Shown piece by piece: positions 1 to 7,409 of a stretch of DNA of 24,722 nt (position 1 is the first letter of the stretch; every line of letters starts with the position of its first letter). Source of the DNA: a bacterium (GTDB taxonomy: Bacteria > Vulcanimicrobiota > Vulcanimicrobiia > Vulcanimicrobiales > Vulcanimicrobiaceae); contig JAKAPO010000006.1 of NCBI GenBank assembly GCA_021807065.1, forward strand, positions 1 through 24,722, in the 5' to 3' direction. The notes beneath the pieces are model-generated. The model had not been told where the DNA came from. It was given only the letters and a program-made list of their open reading frames with translations, and did no database searches. Position numbers and translations under genes: made by a program.

Positions 1-1
1 G

Positions 2-925
2 GAGTTCGCCGGTATCGCCGGCGCCGCGCTCATTTTCGGCCTGCCGCCGGTGCCTCTCGTCGTTCTGGCAGCGCTGGCACTTTGCGTCGTCATCTTCACG
101 GCGTCGTACAAACGCGTTGAGGTCTTTGCGCTGGCGCTTTGCGCGGTTGAACTAGCGTTCATACCCGCCGCCTTCATGGCGCATCCGTCGCTCCACACGC
201 TCGTAGTGCAAGGACTGCTGGGGAAGCAACCTCTCGGTAATCAAGCCTATCTGCTGCTGGTAGCCTCGAACATCGGCGCGGTCATCATGCCGTGGATGAT
301 TTTCTACCAGCAGAGTGCGACCGTGGACAAAGGCTTGAAGCGCCGAGATCTCGGCTTCGCTCGCGCCGACACGGCTATGGGCTCGGTTCTAACCCAAGTC
401 GTCATGTGTGCGATCATCGTCACCGCGGCGGCGACTTTGTACGTCCGTCACATTCGGATTTCCGATGCAGCGCATGCCGCGCTCGCTCTGCAACCGTTGG
501 CAGGCCAATTCGCGGGGCTGACGTTCGGCGTCGGATTGATCGGCGCTGCGATGCTCGGCGCCTTCGTCGTCTCACTCGCGACGGCGTGGGCGTTCGGCGA
601 GGCTTTCGGCTGGCGTTGCTCGCTCAACGACGGGTTGCGCGCGCGACGTTTTATCGCGCTCTATCTCGCGTGCGTGCTCGTCGCTGCTGCGATAGTATTG
701 ATCCCAGGCCTGCATCTCATCCAGCTGACGATTACCATCGAAGCCCTTAACGGCTTCGTGCTGCCGATCGTTCTCGGCTTCTTGCTCGTGCTGGTCAACG
801 ACCGCCGGGTAATCGGTGAGAGCCACAACAAGCTTTTCGGCAATGTCGTCACGGTCGGACTTTCAGCGGTCATCATCGCGCTCGGTGCCTGGATGGCAAT
901 CGCTGCAATTGTCCACCGTTCCTGA
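2..925 (+). CDS. NRAMP-family divalent metal transporter, 3' part (left edge cuts the gene)
   Basis: The frame is open to the first bases of the window, so this is the C-terminal part (about 307 residues) of a longer protein; the GTG at 50 is only an internal codon. It is almost entirely hydrophobic, with about eight membrane segments. The recognisable block is the TM6 region around nt 270-335, where IGAVIMPWMIFYQQSA followed by VDKGL corresponds to the NRAMP TM6 signature (canonically MPHNLYLHS). The metal-binding Met of MPH is kept while the following His is Trp. EFAGIAGA at the very start fits the preceding TM segments. The family imports Mn2+/Fe2+ with protons across the inner membrane; the W variant resembles distant NRAMP-related groups, so the ion is uncertain. 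TM1 (the DPGN motif) lies outside the window. Ends at TGA 923-925. Confidence 0.85.
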   Translation, partial: EFAGIAGAALIFGLPPVPLVVLAALALCVVIFTASYKRVEVFALALCAVELAFIPAAFMAHPSLHTLVVQGLLGKQPLGNQAYLLLVASNIGAVIMPWMIFYQQSATVDKGLKRRDLGFARADTAMGSVLTQVVMCAIIVTAAATLYVRHIRISDAAHAALALQPLAGQFAGLTFGVGLIGAAMLGAFVVSLATAWAFGEAFGWRCSLNDGLRARRFIALYLACVLVAAAIVLIPGLHLIQLTITIEALNGFVLPIVLGFLLVLVNDRRVIGESHNKLFGNVVTVGLSAVIIALGAWMAIAAIVHRS

Positions 926-968
926 CGCTCCTATTCGGAGGCCTCTCGCTCTCGCGCCGGAACCTTTC

Positions 969-1137
969 CCTGACACGCACCGTCGTGGCCGTCTCAGGCT
1001 CTTTCAGCCCGAAGCCGTTAAACGAAGCCGGGAAGCTTCGTGAGTGCCTGCCATTCCGGAACGAGCCGTTGCCGATCTTCCTCAGTCAGCGACCGGGCGA
1101 TCGCGGGATCGTTGTGGATCAAGAGCGCGTAGCACAT
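969..1137 (-). pseudogene. YCII-domain protein relic, frameshifted and truncated
   Basis: An ATG at 1137 preceded by a good Shine-Dalgarno (AAGGAAGG) opens MCYALLIHNDPAIARSLTEE, the typical start of small YCII-domain (DGPF/sigma-factor-associated) proteins. The frame stops at 1018-1020 after 39 codons (end LTKLPGFV). One frame over, just past the stop, the minus strand reads GLKEPETATTVRVRE, which matches the next conserved YCII block (family pattern L-x-PPETATTVRVRDG). The remaining two thirds of the domain, including the usual DGPF/AETKE block, is absent: the sequence runs into the 3' end of the metal transporter. I read this as a dead gene with one frameshift near 1018 and a deletion of its 3' end. 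Only the homology blocks are seen; the deletion is inferred. Confidence 0.7.
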
Positions 1138-1296
1138 GGTCTGTCCTTCCTTTCGAACGATTGGGGTTCTGTTTCCCATACGAACGGCGCCATTCGCAGG
1201 GGACAGCTCTTTGTTGGACGGTCGTCTTGCCTTTTGCCCAATCGGGCGATCGATACCGAAGGACGGTAGATATCTCTCGCCAAGAAAATACCCGCT

Positions 1297-3120
1297 ATGA
1301 TGTCGCGCATCGTTGCCATGCTCCTTGCATGCGCCATACTCCTTGGCGTTGCGCCCATAGGTCGGGATCACTCCGCCTTCCATATCCTCGGCGCGAGCGT
1401 CTATATCAAAGTGGAGCGTCACGGTGAAACGTTACCAGCGACGCTCGTACCGGCTTTGCAGCCGGGCGATACCATAGAAATCTCGTTCCCGAAAGGCGTG
1501 CAGTTCAGCCGCTTCCCGCGCTGGCATCTCGTCGTCGCCGACATGTACGAGGATTACCTGCAGCACGCCCCGACCTTCCCGATTCGCGACTCCGACCTGA
1601 GCAAAGCGAAGCCGGGATATGTCTGGCGCGTGCCATATAATGGAAAAGCGACGCCGATCATGTTCCTCGTCCCCGAGAACGGTAACCGTTATGGCCACGG
1701 CATTCCCGATGCGCGCAACGCAATTACCGATCTCAAGAACCGCGCACTCCTGTTGCACACCGCGACACTCTCGGCGAACGCCGAGGCAAAGGAATCCGTC
1801 CTGCACTCGTTTCTCGTTGCCATGGCAACTATGCAGCCGAGCGAACTCCCCGACGCGCGGGCGCGGCTGGCCGCGGCAACGCAGTCGCTCTTCGGATACG
1901 ACCTGGGAAGCTCCACCTGCTTCAACCCCACCGTCGCGGCAAGCACGCAGTATGCCTGCGCTGCTCAAGCAATCACGTCCGGATACGATAGCACGCCGCA
2001 CATCAACTGGACCGCCGCTCTTACGAGCCAGCTGTCGATCAACACCGCAACCTACGGCATGCTGATCGGCGCAATCTACGAACTGCTCGCCAAGCGAAGA
2101 GTCATCGCGCATTACATCTTCGTACCGGGCACCGTCAAACCGGGATCGAGCTCGACAAACGTCTACGTAAACCAGCAGCCCGAATACGATCCCTCCGCGG
2201 GAAAGCCGTCGACGATCGTCTATTTCGAGATCGGCGCAAGAGAGACTAATCCACAAACGCCTGCCTACGGACCCGCTCCCGCATTGCCGTTTTGCCTCTC
2301 GGGCGACTCGCTCGACATCGCGATGCCGTTCACCGGTTCTCCCGTCTATTTCCGTTCACACGATGTGGTGATCAAGGCGGGCGCAAACGTATTCGACGTG
2401 CCGGCAAGTTACGATCCCGTGCTCGGTTACAGTGCCACGCTGAGCGCGAACGAAGTCGCGTCATTGAACCATGGTGGAACGGCAACGATCTCGAGCCTGT
2501 GGGGATTCGACCGATACGATTCGCCTCCGGTCGACATCGTCGAGCCGCATGCGGCGAACTGGCACCTGCAGACGAGCGGCCCAATGGATTTAGTCGCAGG
2601 ACAACCATCGCAGACGCTGACGTTCACCGATGCGGGTGCGGGCATGGGCAGCTGCGTGCAGTCGGTCGTAGTACATGACGGCCTGGGCAACGTCATTCCG
2701 GTTACCGATCTCGAACGGACGAAAGACAGCGTCACGGCTACGGTCGATGCGTCGTCGGCAGGCGGCGCGACCGGCAGCGCCGTGATCGAGGAAGATGACC
2801 GCATCGCGAGCGCTCCGCAGCCACTTTCCATCTTTCCCTCTATGCCGTCGATCTCGAGCGCGGTCGCGTATCTCCCCAAGGGCACACTCGTACTGCGGGG
2901 CAAGAACTTGAAATACATCGATACGGTCAGCCTCGAGAAGACCGGCATCACGTTCGCAAAGGGAACACCCAATCCCGATGGATCGTGGACGTTCACGTCT
3001 GCGCAGCCGACGCCGTACAAACCGGCATGGGTGCACGAAACGATGGTAATCTCACTTGCGCTCGAGCCGCCGGACCCGCGAACTGAAGCGGCCGATGCGA
3101 ATGTCGAGTATTCGCCTTAG
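1297..3120 (+). CDS. Large exported protein of unknown function
   Basis: 607 residues. The N-terminus (MMSRIVAMLLACAILLGVAP) is a signal peptide. The mature part has no family I recognise. It starts with a beta-rich segment (about 25-130), followed by an alpha-helical, Ala-rich section (about 145-275) and a long beta-rich C-terminal half. The end (about 525-590; TLVLRGKNLKYIDTVSLEKT) resembles an IPT/TIG or similar immunoglobulin-like fold. Four Cys are visible in the mature protein (FGYDLGSSTCF, QYACAA, PFCLSG, GSCVQS), compatible with disulfides in the periplasm or outside the cell. There is no clear Shine-Dalgarno before ATG 1297; TAGATA at 1266-1271 is a possible -10. It overlaps by 4 bp the stop of the convergent zinc-ribbon gene. 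It could be a surface or adhesion protein, but no function can be assigned. Confidence 0.8.
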   Translation: MMSRIVAMLLACAILLGVAPIGRDHSAFHILGASVYIKVERHGETLPATLVPALQPGDTIEISFPKGVQFSRFPRWHLVVADMYEDYLQHAPTFPIRDSDLSKAKPGYVWRVPYNGKATPIMFLVPENGNRYGHGIPDARNAITDLKNRALLLHTATLSANAEAKESVLHSFLVAMATMQPSELPDARARLAAATQSLFGYDLGSSTCFNPTVAASTQYACAAQAITSGYDSTPHINWTAALTSQLSINTATYGMLIGAIYELLAKRRVIAHYIFVPGTVKPGSSSTNVYVNQQPEYDPSAGKPSTIVYFEIGARETNPQTPAYGPAPALPFCLSGDSLDIAMPFTGSPVYFRSHDVVIKAGANVFDVPASYDPVLGYSATLSANEVASLNHGGTATISSLWGFDRYDSPPVDIVEPHAANWHLQTSGPMDLVAGQPSQTLTFTDAGAGMGSCVQSVVVHDGLGNVIPVTDLERTKDSVTATVDASSAGGATGSAVIEEDDRIASAPQPLSIFPSMPSISSAVAYLPKGTLVLRGKNLKYIDTVSLEKTGITFAKGTPNPDGSWTFTSAQPTPYKPAWVHETMVISLALEPPDPRTEAADANVEYSP

Positions 3121-3371
3121 CTCGACGTAGCGCTGACTTCCGTTTCTTGTGCCGCCGCGCAGTGAGCGCAGTACCATCCAACTGCGCCTTCGTGCTCGAC
3201 CGACACCATCTGTTGGCGCGCCCCGCGTTTCCCGCATTGCGCGCACGCGAACGTCTGTGCGCTCGATGTACGCGAGGAACTGCCGCGCGTCGCTAGGTAC
3301 GCCGCCAAAATGATGAAAGCAAAGATGACCCACGGGGCCCAAGCAAAGAATTTCTCGATTGCTTGATCCAT
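3117..3371 (-). CDS. Small membrane protein with C-terminal zinc ribbon
   Basis: 84 residues. One membrane segment at about 11-29 (WVIFAFIILAAYLATRG) is followed by a Ser/Thr linker and a CxxC-x21-CxxC pair (C43, C46, C68, C71), which would form a zinc ribbon in the cytoplasm or periplasm depending on topology. The ATG directly follows the TAG stop of the upstream OB-fold gene, with no gap, which indicates translational coupling. It is the last gene of the minus-strand operon glsB-like, ferredoxin, OB-fold, this gene. Its stop overlaps the end of the convergent large exported protein. No family name is recognised; the coupling suggests it works with the OB-fold protein. Confidence 0.8.
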   Translation of the reverse strand: MDQAIEKFFAWAPWVIFAFIILAAYLATRGSSSRTSSAQTFACAQCGKRGARQQMVSVEHEGAVGWYCAHCAAAQETEVSATSS

Positions 3372-3956
3372 CTAGCGCGGTTGCGGGGTCGCGAACGGAC
3401 CCTGCTCGAGCTGTCGGCGCCAGTCTTGCGAGCGATCGCGAGGGAGGCCGCCGGGAGCGATGATGATGATATCGTCTGCTCGGAAGCGCCCGAGCGAGAA
3501 GTGCTGGTGAAAGACGCCTTCGATCGTCGTCGTTGTGCCATCCGTAATCGACGGGTTCGATGCGTCGAGGATACGAATGCAGCGGTGCCCGCAAAGATCG
3601 AACTGCAACACCGGTCCGCGCGGGGTCGTATCGGAGCGTACGTTATGCGCGGTGCCGGTTGCCTGCACCGGCTTGTTATCGTATTCGTGCGCTTGCGCGA
3701 TGAGATCGTCAACGAGGATCGGGGGGCCGACGTTCGGCGTTGGCTCTGCCAAAGGGATGAAAGAGGAAGCCGGCGTCGCCGTCGGCATCACCTGCGCGGT
3801 CGTCGTCCCGAACGAGCTCGAGGCGAACACGCTCAAGTCGCGCCCGCCGAAAGGATGCTCGCCTTCGGCTCGCTGTAGTACACGTGTCATCCCGAGCGAA
3901 GGAAGCGCCACAAAGCTCAAGCCCATAACCAAGGCAAACAGCGCGCCGCCTCTCAC
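3372..3956 (-). CDS. Membrane-anchored protein with OB-fold-like domain
   Basis: 194 residues from GTG 3956, which overlaps the ferredoxin stop as GTGA; the open frame continues upstream to 4082 but that part is antisense shadow of the ferredoxin. An N-terminal hydrophobic stretch (GGALFALVMGLSFVALPSLG) is a signal peptide or anchor. After a Pro/Thr-rich linker, about residues 78-170 (VDDLIAQAHEYDNKPVQATG, then VLQFDLCG and TTTIEGVFHQHF) have the beta-strand pattern of an OB fold like those in tRNA-anti-type or CcmE-like domains; this is a structural impression, not a strong match. Bases 3885-3909 carry a copy of the TGTCATCCCGAGCGA repeat also found inside the Clp gene, read here as the residues just after the signal segment. 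Function unknown. Confidence 0.7.
   Translation of the reverse strand: MRGGALFALVMGLSFVALPSLGMTRVLQRAEGEHPFGGRDLSVFASSSFGTTTAQVMPTATPASSFIPLAEPTPNVGPPILVDDLIAQAHEYDNKPVQATGTAHNVRSDTTPRGPVLQFDLCGHRCIRILDASNPSITDGTTTTIEGVFHQHFSLGRFRADDIIIIAPGGLPRDRSQDWRRQLEQGPFATPQPR
3885..3909 (+). repeat. TGTCATCCCGAGCGA dispersed repeat, copy 3, inside a coding sequence
   Basis: TGTCATCCCGAGCGAAGGAA followed by GCGCC. It shares its first 15 bases exactly with copy 2 in the Clp gene (6234-6248). The form resembles the short GTCATCC(C/T)GAGC-type repeats scattered through many bacterial genomes, normally between genes. Here it lies within the OB-fold gene, antisense to it. Confidence 0.6.
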
Positions 3957-4204
3957 GCTTCCGCTTTCTTGAAGTAATCGGCGTTGATCTGGATGTAGCT
4001 CGTCCACTTCTCCGGTACGTCGGAGTCGGCAAAGATCGCCTCGACCGGACACGCCGAGACGCAGGCGCCACAATCGATGCACACTTCTGGGTCTATGTAG
4101 AGCATCTCGTCTTCATCCTTGCCGTGGATGCAGTCGACGGGGCAAACGTCGACGCATGACTTGTCCTTCGTTCCGATACACGGTTCGGTGATGATATACG
4201 CCAT
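3953..4204 (-). CDS. fdxA: 7Fe-type ferredoxin ([3Fe-4S][4Fe-4S])
   Basis: 83 residues, a small cytoplasmic electron carrier. C9-x7-C17-x3-C21-P and a second block C42-x2-C45-x2-C48-x3-C52-P give the classic 7Fe pattern: in the family C9, C17 and C52 hold the 3Fe cluster and C21, C42, C45 and C48 the 4Fe cluster, with C25 non-ligand. The start ATG 4204 is chosen because MAYIITEPCIGTKDKSC is the standard N-terminus; the open frame extends far upstream only as shadow of the GlsB gene. It lies 11 nt after the glsB-like stop and overlaps the next gene by GTGA, so it is mid-operon. The partner enzyme is not evident in the window. Confidence 0.93.
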   Translation of the reverse strand: MAYIITEPCIGTKDKSCVDVCPVDCIHGKDEDEMLYIDPEVCIDCGACVSACPVEAIFADSDVPEKWTSYIQINADYFKKAEA

Positions 4205-4215
4205 GCGGTTTCTAT

Positions 4216-4494
4216 TTAGGCGGTCGGCCCGGCCGACCCCCCTCGTTTCTCGTACAGCACGCGTGCCGCCCGGAGCAAGACAACCGCGCCGATCATCGCC
4301 GTTATCCAGCTCTGCCAGTTCCAAAACCCGCCCGCGGCGCCCCCAAAGAAGTGATTGAGCCAACCGCCGAGGATCCCACCCGCGATACCGATGATCGTAT
4401 CGCCCAGGATGCCCGCCGGTGCCGTTCCAGGCACGATCCATTTGGCGAGAGCCCCGACGATGAATCCGAAGACGATCCAAGAAAGGATAGACAT
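4216..4494 (-). CDS. GlsB/YeaQ/YmgE family stress-response membrane protein
   Basis: 92 residues with three short hydrophobic segments and the family's Gly-rich signature: MSILSWIVFGFIVGALAKWI, then PGTAPAGILGDTIIGIAGGI. These small inner-membrane proteins (also called transglycosylase-associated) are usually envelope-stress induced; their molecular role is unknown. Its ATG (4494-4492) overlaps by 2 bp the ATG of the divergent SIMPL gene (4493-4495), so each gene's control region lies inside the other's coding sequence. The Shine-Dalgarno is weak. First gene of the minus-strand operon that continues with ferredoxin. The C-terminus extends about 10 residues beyond usual members (EKRGGSAGPTA). 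Confidence 0.88.
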   Translation of the reverse strand: MSILSWIVFGFIVGALAKWIVPGTAPAGILGDTIIGIAGGILGGWLNHFFGGAAGGFWNWQSWITAMIGAVVLLRAARVLYEKRGGSAGPTA

Positions 4495-5170
4495 GCCTGC
4501 TTATTCTCGATCCCTCTTCATCGTAGCGCTGCTTCTTCTCTTCCCCTTATCGGCCAAAGCGGCAACTGCGACACAAATCGCAGTGACTGGAGCCGGAAGC
4601 GTGACGCTGCCTCCCGATCAGGCCGTAGTGAGCCTTACGGTGGAAACGTACGACGGACATAGTTCGAGCGCGGCCGTGGGCAGCAACTCGGATATCTACA
4701 ACCGCGTCGCCTCGGCTATCACCGCTCTCGGCGTCTCACGCGATGACATTTCGTTCTCCTCCTATTACGTCAGCTACACCGCCCCGCCGAACAATCGCTC
4801 GGGCTACACCGTTGACCGCACCCTCTCCGTGAAGACGAACAACCTCGGGCTTGCAGGGCGAATCGTCGATGCGGCTACGAGCGCCGGCGCTACCCGAATC
4901 AACGGCGTCACCTTCGGTCTCGCCGACACGACCGCCGCCGCAACGCAAGCGATGCAAAGGGCGGTTGCCGATGCTACCGCGAAGGCAACGGCTATTGCCG
5001 CAGCGGCGCACCTTCACATCGTCGGCATCGCGTCGGTGAATCTGGGGTATTCGTATGTCCCGCAACCGCTTGCGCGCATGGCGACGGCGGTTCACGGACC
5101 AACGACGTTTGAAACCGGCAACACGACCGTCAGCCAAACGGTAAACGTGGTCTTTCTCGCGAAACCATAG
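4493..5170 (+). CDS. Exported SIMPL-domain (DUF541) protein
   Basis: 225 residues. ATG 4493 has a good Shine-Dalgarno (AAAGGA) and opens a signal peptide (SLFIVALLLLFPLSAKAA). The mature part follows the SIMPL/DUF541 pattern: ITVTGxGxVxxxPDxAxVxLxV at the start (here IAVTGAGSVTLPPDQAVVSL), ALGVSRDDISFSSYYV in the middle, and RINGVTFGLADT with a C-terminal Ala-rich helix of the AxxxAxxKAxxxA type. Family members are periplasmic or outer-membrane-associated (BP26 of Brucella is the best known) and of unclear function. The next gene begins three bases after its stop, so the two are probably co-transcribed. Confidence 0.88.
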   Translation: MPAYSRSLFIVALLLLFPLSAKAATATQIAVTGAGSVTLPPDQAVVSLTVETYDGHSSSAAVGSNSDIYNRVASAITALGVSRDDISFSSYYVSYTAPPNNRSGYTVDRTLSVKTNNLGLAGRIVDAATSAGATRINGVTFGLADTTAAATQAMQRAVADATAKATAIAAAAHLHIVGIASVNLGYSYVPQPLARMATAVHGPTTFETGNTTVSQTVNVVFLAKP

Positions 5171-5173
5171 GCA

Positions 5174-7231
5174 GTGATCAACGTCACGTGCGATAGTTGC
5201 GGGAAACAGCCGGCGGTCATCGTCGATGGCGAAAAGCGCCTCTGCGCGGCATGCGCGCGGCGTAATGCCGCGTTGCCGTTGCTGGGCGCGGCGCTTGCCG
5301 CCACCGGACTGCTTGCGGGCAGCGCGATTCTGGCCGAACGACTGCGCCGTGAAGGGCCGTCCGGGATCTCTCCGATGGACGAGTTCACGCGCCGCTTGCG
5401 CGGCGCCAATACCCCAACGCTTGCAACGTTTTCACGCGACCTCACCGATCTCGCGCGCGAGGGTAACCTCGATCCGGTGATCGGCCGCGACGGCGAAATC
5501 GAACGCGTCGTCTCGATTCTCGCGCGACGCAGCAAGAACAATCCGGTGCTCGTCGGCGAGCCGGGCGTCGGCAAGACCGCAATCGTCGAAGGGCTGGCGC
5601 AGCGAATCGTCGCCGGCAAAGTGCCTGGGGCGCTTCGCGGAAAGCGCGTGCTAGCGCTTTCGCTCGGCCCTCTCGTCGCCGGCACGAAATACCGCGGCGA
5701 GTTCGAATCACGCGTGAAGCGCATCCTCGATGAAGTACGCCGCAGCGCGCGAGACGTAATCCTGTTCGTCGACGAGATGCATACGCTCGTCGGCGCCGGT
5801 GCGGCCGAAGGCGCACTCGATTTCTCGTCGATGATCAAGCCCGAACTCGCACGCGGCGACCTGCAATGCATCGGCGCGACGACTTTCGACGAATACCGCA
5901 AGTACGTCGAGTCGGACGCCGCGCTCGAGCGCCGCTTCCAACCGGTGATGGTGAGCGAGCCGACGCCCGAGGAGACGCTCGAAATCCTGCGCGGCTTGCG
6001 CGACCGCTACGCCGCTCATCACGGCGTCTCGATTCCCGACGGCGCGCTCGAAGCCGCAACACAGCTCTCGGCACGCTACATCGCCGACCGATTCCTGCCC
6101 GACAAGGCTATCGACCTGATAGATGAAGCAGCGGCCTCCGTCGCACTCCGCGGAAATGTTGGCCACGCTAGCGCATGGCCTTCCATTCAGAATGAGTCTG
6201 GTGCTGTGTCATCCGGAACGAGTGAGGTGCCTTTGTCATCCCGAGCGAGTGAGGTGCATGAGCGCCGAACGACGTCGAGGGAAGCGCATGGGACTTCGCC
6301 TCGCGTCACCCGTGAAGACGTTGCGGCTGTCGTCTCCAAGTGGACCGGTATCCCGGTTGAAACGATGACGCAATCGCAAGCGAATGCGTTGCTCGATTTG
6401 GAGAAAACGCTATCCAAGCGCGTCATCGGGCAGGAGCACGCCATCGCTGCAGTCTCCGACGCGATCCGCCGCGCACGCGCCGGCTTGCACGATCCGCACA
6501 GGCCGCTGGGGAGTTTCCTCTTCCACGGACCGAGCGGCGTCGGTAAGACCGAACTCGCAAAAGCGTTGGCCGAAGCGCTGTTCGGCACCGATGCCGCGCT
6601 CGTGCGCATCGATCTGTCGGAATTGAATGAGGCGCACGCGGTTTCGCGATTGCTCGGTGCACCGGCCGGTTACATCGGCCACGACGAGCCCGGCCAGCTC
6701 ACTGAGCCGGTCCGCCGTAGACCATACTGCGTCGTCCTCTTCGACGACCTCGAGAGCGCGCACCCCGACGTCGCCGCGATTCTGCTGCAAATTCTCGACG
6801 ACGGTCAGGTAACGGACGCAAAGGGCCGCCGCATCGACTTCCGCCACGCGATCGTCATTCTCACGACCAATCTCTCCGAAGAGGACATGCAGGTCGTGCT
6901 CCGCCCGGAGTTGCTCAACCGTATCGACGAGATCGTCACCTTCAACGAACTCGGGCTCGAGCAGATCGAACAAATTGTCGCAATCCACGTCGATGCCCTC
7001 GCCCATCGCCTCGACGCGCGCCTCATGCGTTTACGTCTGTCGGAGGAGGCGAAGCGCTACCTCGCGCTCGAGTCGATGGCCGCCGGCAGCGGCGCGCGGT
7101 ACGTGCAACGCACCGTGTCGCGGAAAATCAGCACGCCGCTGTCGGCAGCGATCCTGCGCGGCGATATCAAGGAAGGAAGTTCCGCCGAAGTCTCACTGCA
7201 CGAAGGCGCCCTCATCGTCAAAGCCGCCTAA
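5174..7231 (+). CDS. Membrane-anchored double-AAA+ Clp ATPase with N-terminal zinc finger (ClpE/ClpC-like, atypical)
   Basis: 685 residues from GTG 5174. An N-terminal CxxC-x15-CxxC zinc finger (C6, C9, C24, C27) as in ClpE is followed by a hydrophobic stretch at about 34-54 (LPLLGAALAATGLLAGSAIL), a likely membrane anchor in place of the Clp N-domain. AAA-1: Walker A GEPGVGKT (128-135), Walker B VILFVDE (195-201). AAA-2: Walker A GPSGVGKT (452-459) and sensor-2 GAR (640-642). Departures from the family: Walker B of AAA-2 reads LFDDLESAHPD (canonical LLDEIEKAHPD), so the catalytic Glu is Asp; the segment between sensor-1 (LTTN) and the (F)RPELLNRIDE motif is only about 10 residues, removing the [IVL]GF loop used to dock ClpP; the middle domain is replaced by a low-complexity insert (about 326-376) encoded partly by a tandem DNA repeat. 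Probably a membrane-tethered unfoldase, not a partner of ClpP. Confidence 0.88.
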   Translation: MINVTCDSCGKQPAVIVDGEKRLCAACARRNAALPLLGAALAATGLLAGSAILAERLRREGPSGISPMDEFTRRLRGANTPTLATFSRDLTDLAREGNLDPVIGRDGEIERVVSILARRSKNNPVLVGEPGVGKTAIVEGLAQRIVAGKVPGALRGKRVLALSLGPLVAGTKYRGEFESRVKRILDEVRRSARDVILFVDEMHTLVGAGAAEGALDFSSMIKPELARGDLQCIGATTFDEYRKYVESDAALERRFQPVMVSEPTPEETLEILRGLRDRYAAHHGVSIPDGALEAATQLSARYIADRFLPDKAIDLIDEAAASVALRGNVGHASAWPSIQNESGAVSSGTSEVPLSSRASEVHERRTTSREAHGTSPRVTREDVAAVVSKWTGIPVETMTQSQANALLDLEKTLSKRVIGQEHAIAAVSDAIRRARAGLHDPHRPLGSFLFHGPSGVGKTELAKALAEALFGTDAALVRIDLSELNEAHAVSRLLGAPAGYIGHDEPGQLTEPVRRRPYCVVLFDDLESAHPDVAAILLQILDDGQVTDAKGRRIDFRHAIVILTTNLSEEDMQVVLRPELLNRIDEIVTFNELGLEQIEQIVAIHVDALAHRLDARLMRLRLSEEAKRYLALESMAAGSGARYVQRTVSRKISTPLSAAILRGDIKEGSSAEVSLHEGALIVKAA
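6207..6257 (+). repeat. Tandem in-frame copies 1 and 2 of the TGTCATCC repeat in the Clp gene
   Basis: Two 24-bp copies with a 27-bp period (6207-6230 and 6234-6257). Copy 2 begins TGTCATCCCGAGCGAGTGAG; copy 1 differs at two bases. The period is nine codons, so the protein gains SSGTSEVP and SSRASEVH. Further repeat-like sequence (GTCGAGGGAAGCGC, about 6275-6288) follows, and copy 3 lies at 3885. The insert sits between AAA-1 and AAA-2, a permissive linker. Confidence 0.75.
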
Positions 7232-7234
7232 CCA

Positions 7235-7356
7235 ATGCTGCGATCGGTCGATGCGAATCTCACCGCAACGTTCCTCACGCTAAAATCGGTGCTTCCAGGC
7301 ATGAAGGAACGGGCGGCACGATTCTCGACCTGGCAGGCGGCGCCGTCATGAGGTGA
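7235..7356 (+). pseudogene. Short-chain dehydrogenase/reductase (SDR) relic
   Basis: Immediately after the Clp stop the plus strand reads LRSVDANLTATFLTLKSVLPGMKER, which matches the central SDR segment (pattern V-x-xNLTGTFLTLKAVLPGM) containing the structural Asn. After the MKER codons (about 7310) the homology continues one frame over as GGTILDLAGGAVMR, equivalent to the beta-5 strand region (GGGTIVNMSSGA), ending at TGA 7354-7356. Only about 40 of some 250 residues remain, without the Rossmann glycine motif or the YxxxK. A one-base deletion near 7311 explains the shift. A relic; not translated as a functional protein. Confidence 0.65.
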
Positions 7357-7359
7357 GGG

Positions 7360-7403
7360 CGTGACCTGGCTTACAGACTCGTCCGCGGCGGTGCCGCTAG
7401 TAT
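7360..7403 (+). promoter_or_regulatory. CRP-type operator plus -10 upstream of the fusion regulator (autoregulation)
   Basis: CGTGA-CCTGGC-TTACA at 7360-7375 has one mismatch to the recurring window motif TGTGA-N6-TTACA. Its centre (7367.5) is 30.5 bp from the first base of TAGTAT (7398-7403), the spacing of a class II activator site near -42. The predicted start point is about 7409-7410, at the GTG of the fusion gene, so the transcript would be leaderless. Operator identity is inferred from motif and spacing. Confidence 0.55.
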
Positions 7404-7409
7404 TCGACG

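Noticed and set aside
1138..1422. Upstream part of the minus-strand frame 1018-1422
   Set aside because: Homology and the Shine-Dalgarno start at ATG 1137; the rest is antisense to the start of the exported protein gene and looks like random GC-rich frame.
1432..2256. Minus-strand frame of 274 codons opposite the large exported protein
   Set aside because: Arg/Gly/Asp-rich shadow without start signals; the plus strand has a signal peptide and coherent protein sequence.
5092..5901. Minus-strand frame of 269 codons opposite the SIMPL and Clp genes
   Set aside because: Ser/Arg/Pro-rich composition typical of antisense shadows of a GC-rich gene; the plus-strand genes have full domain matches.
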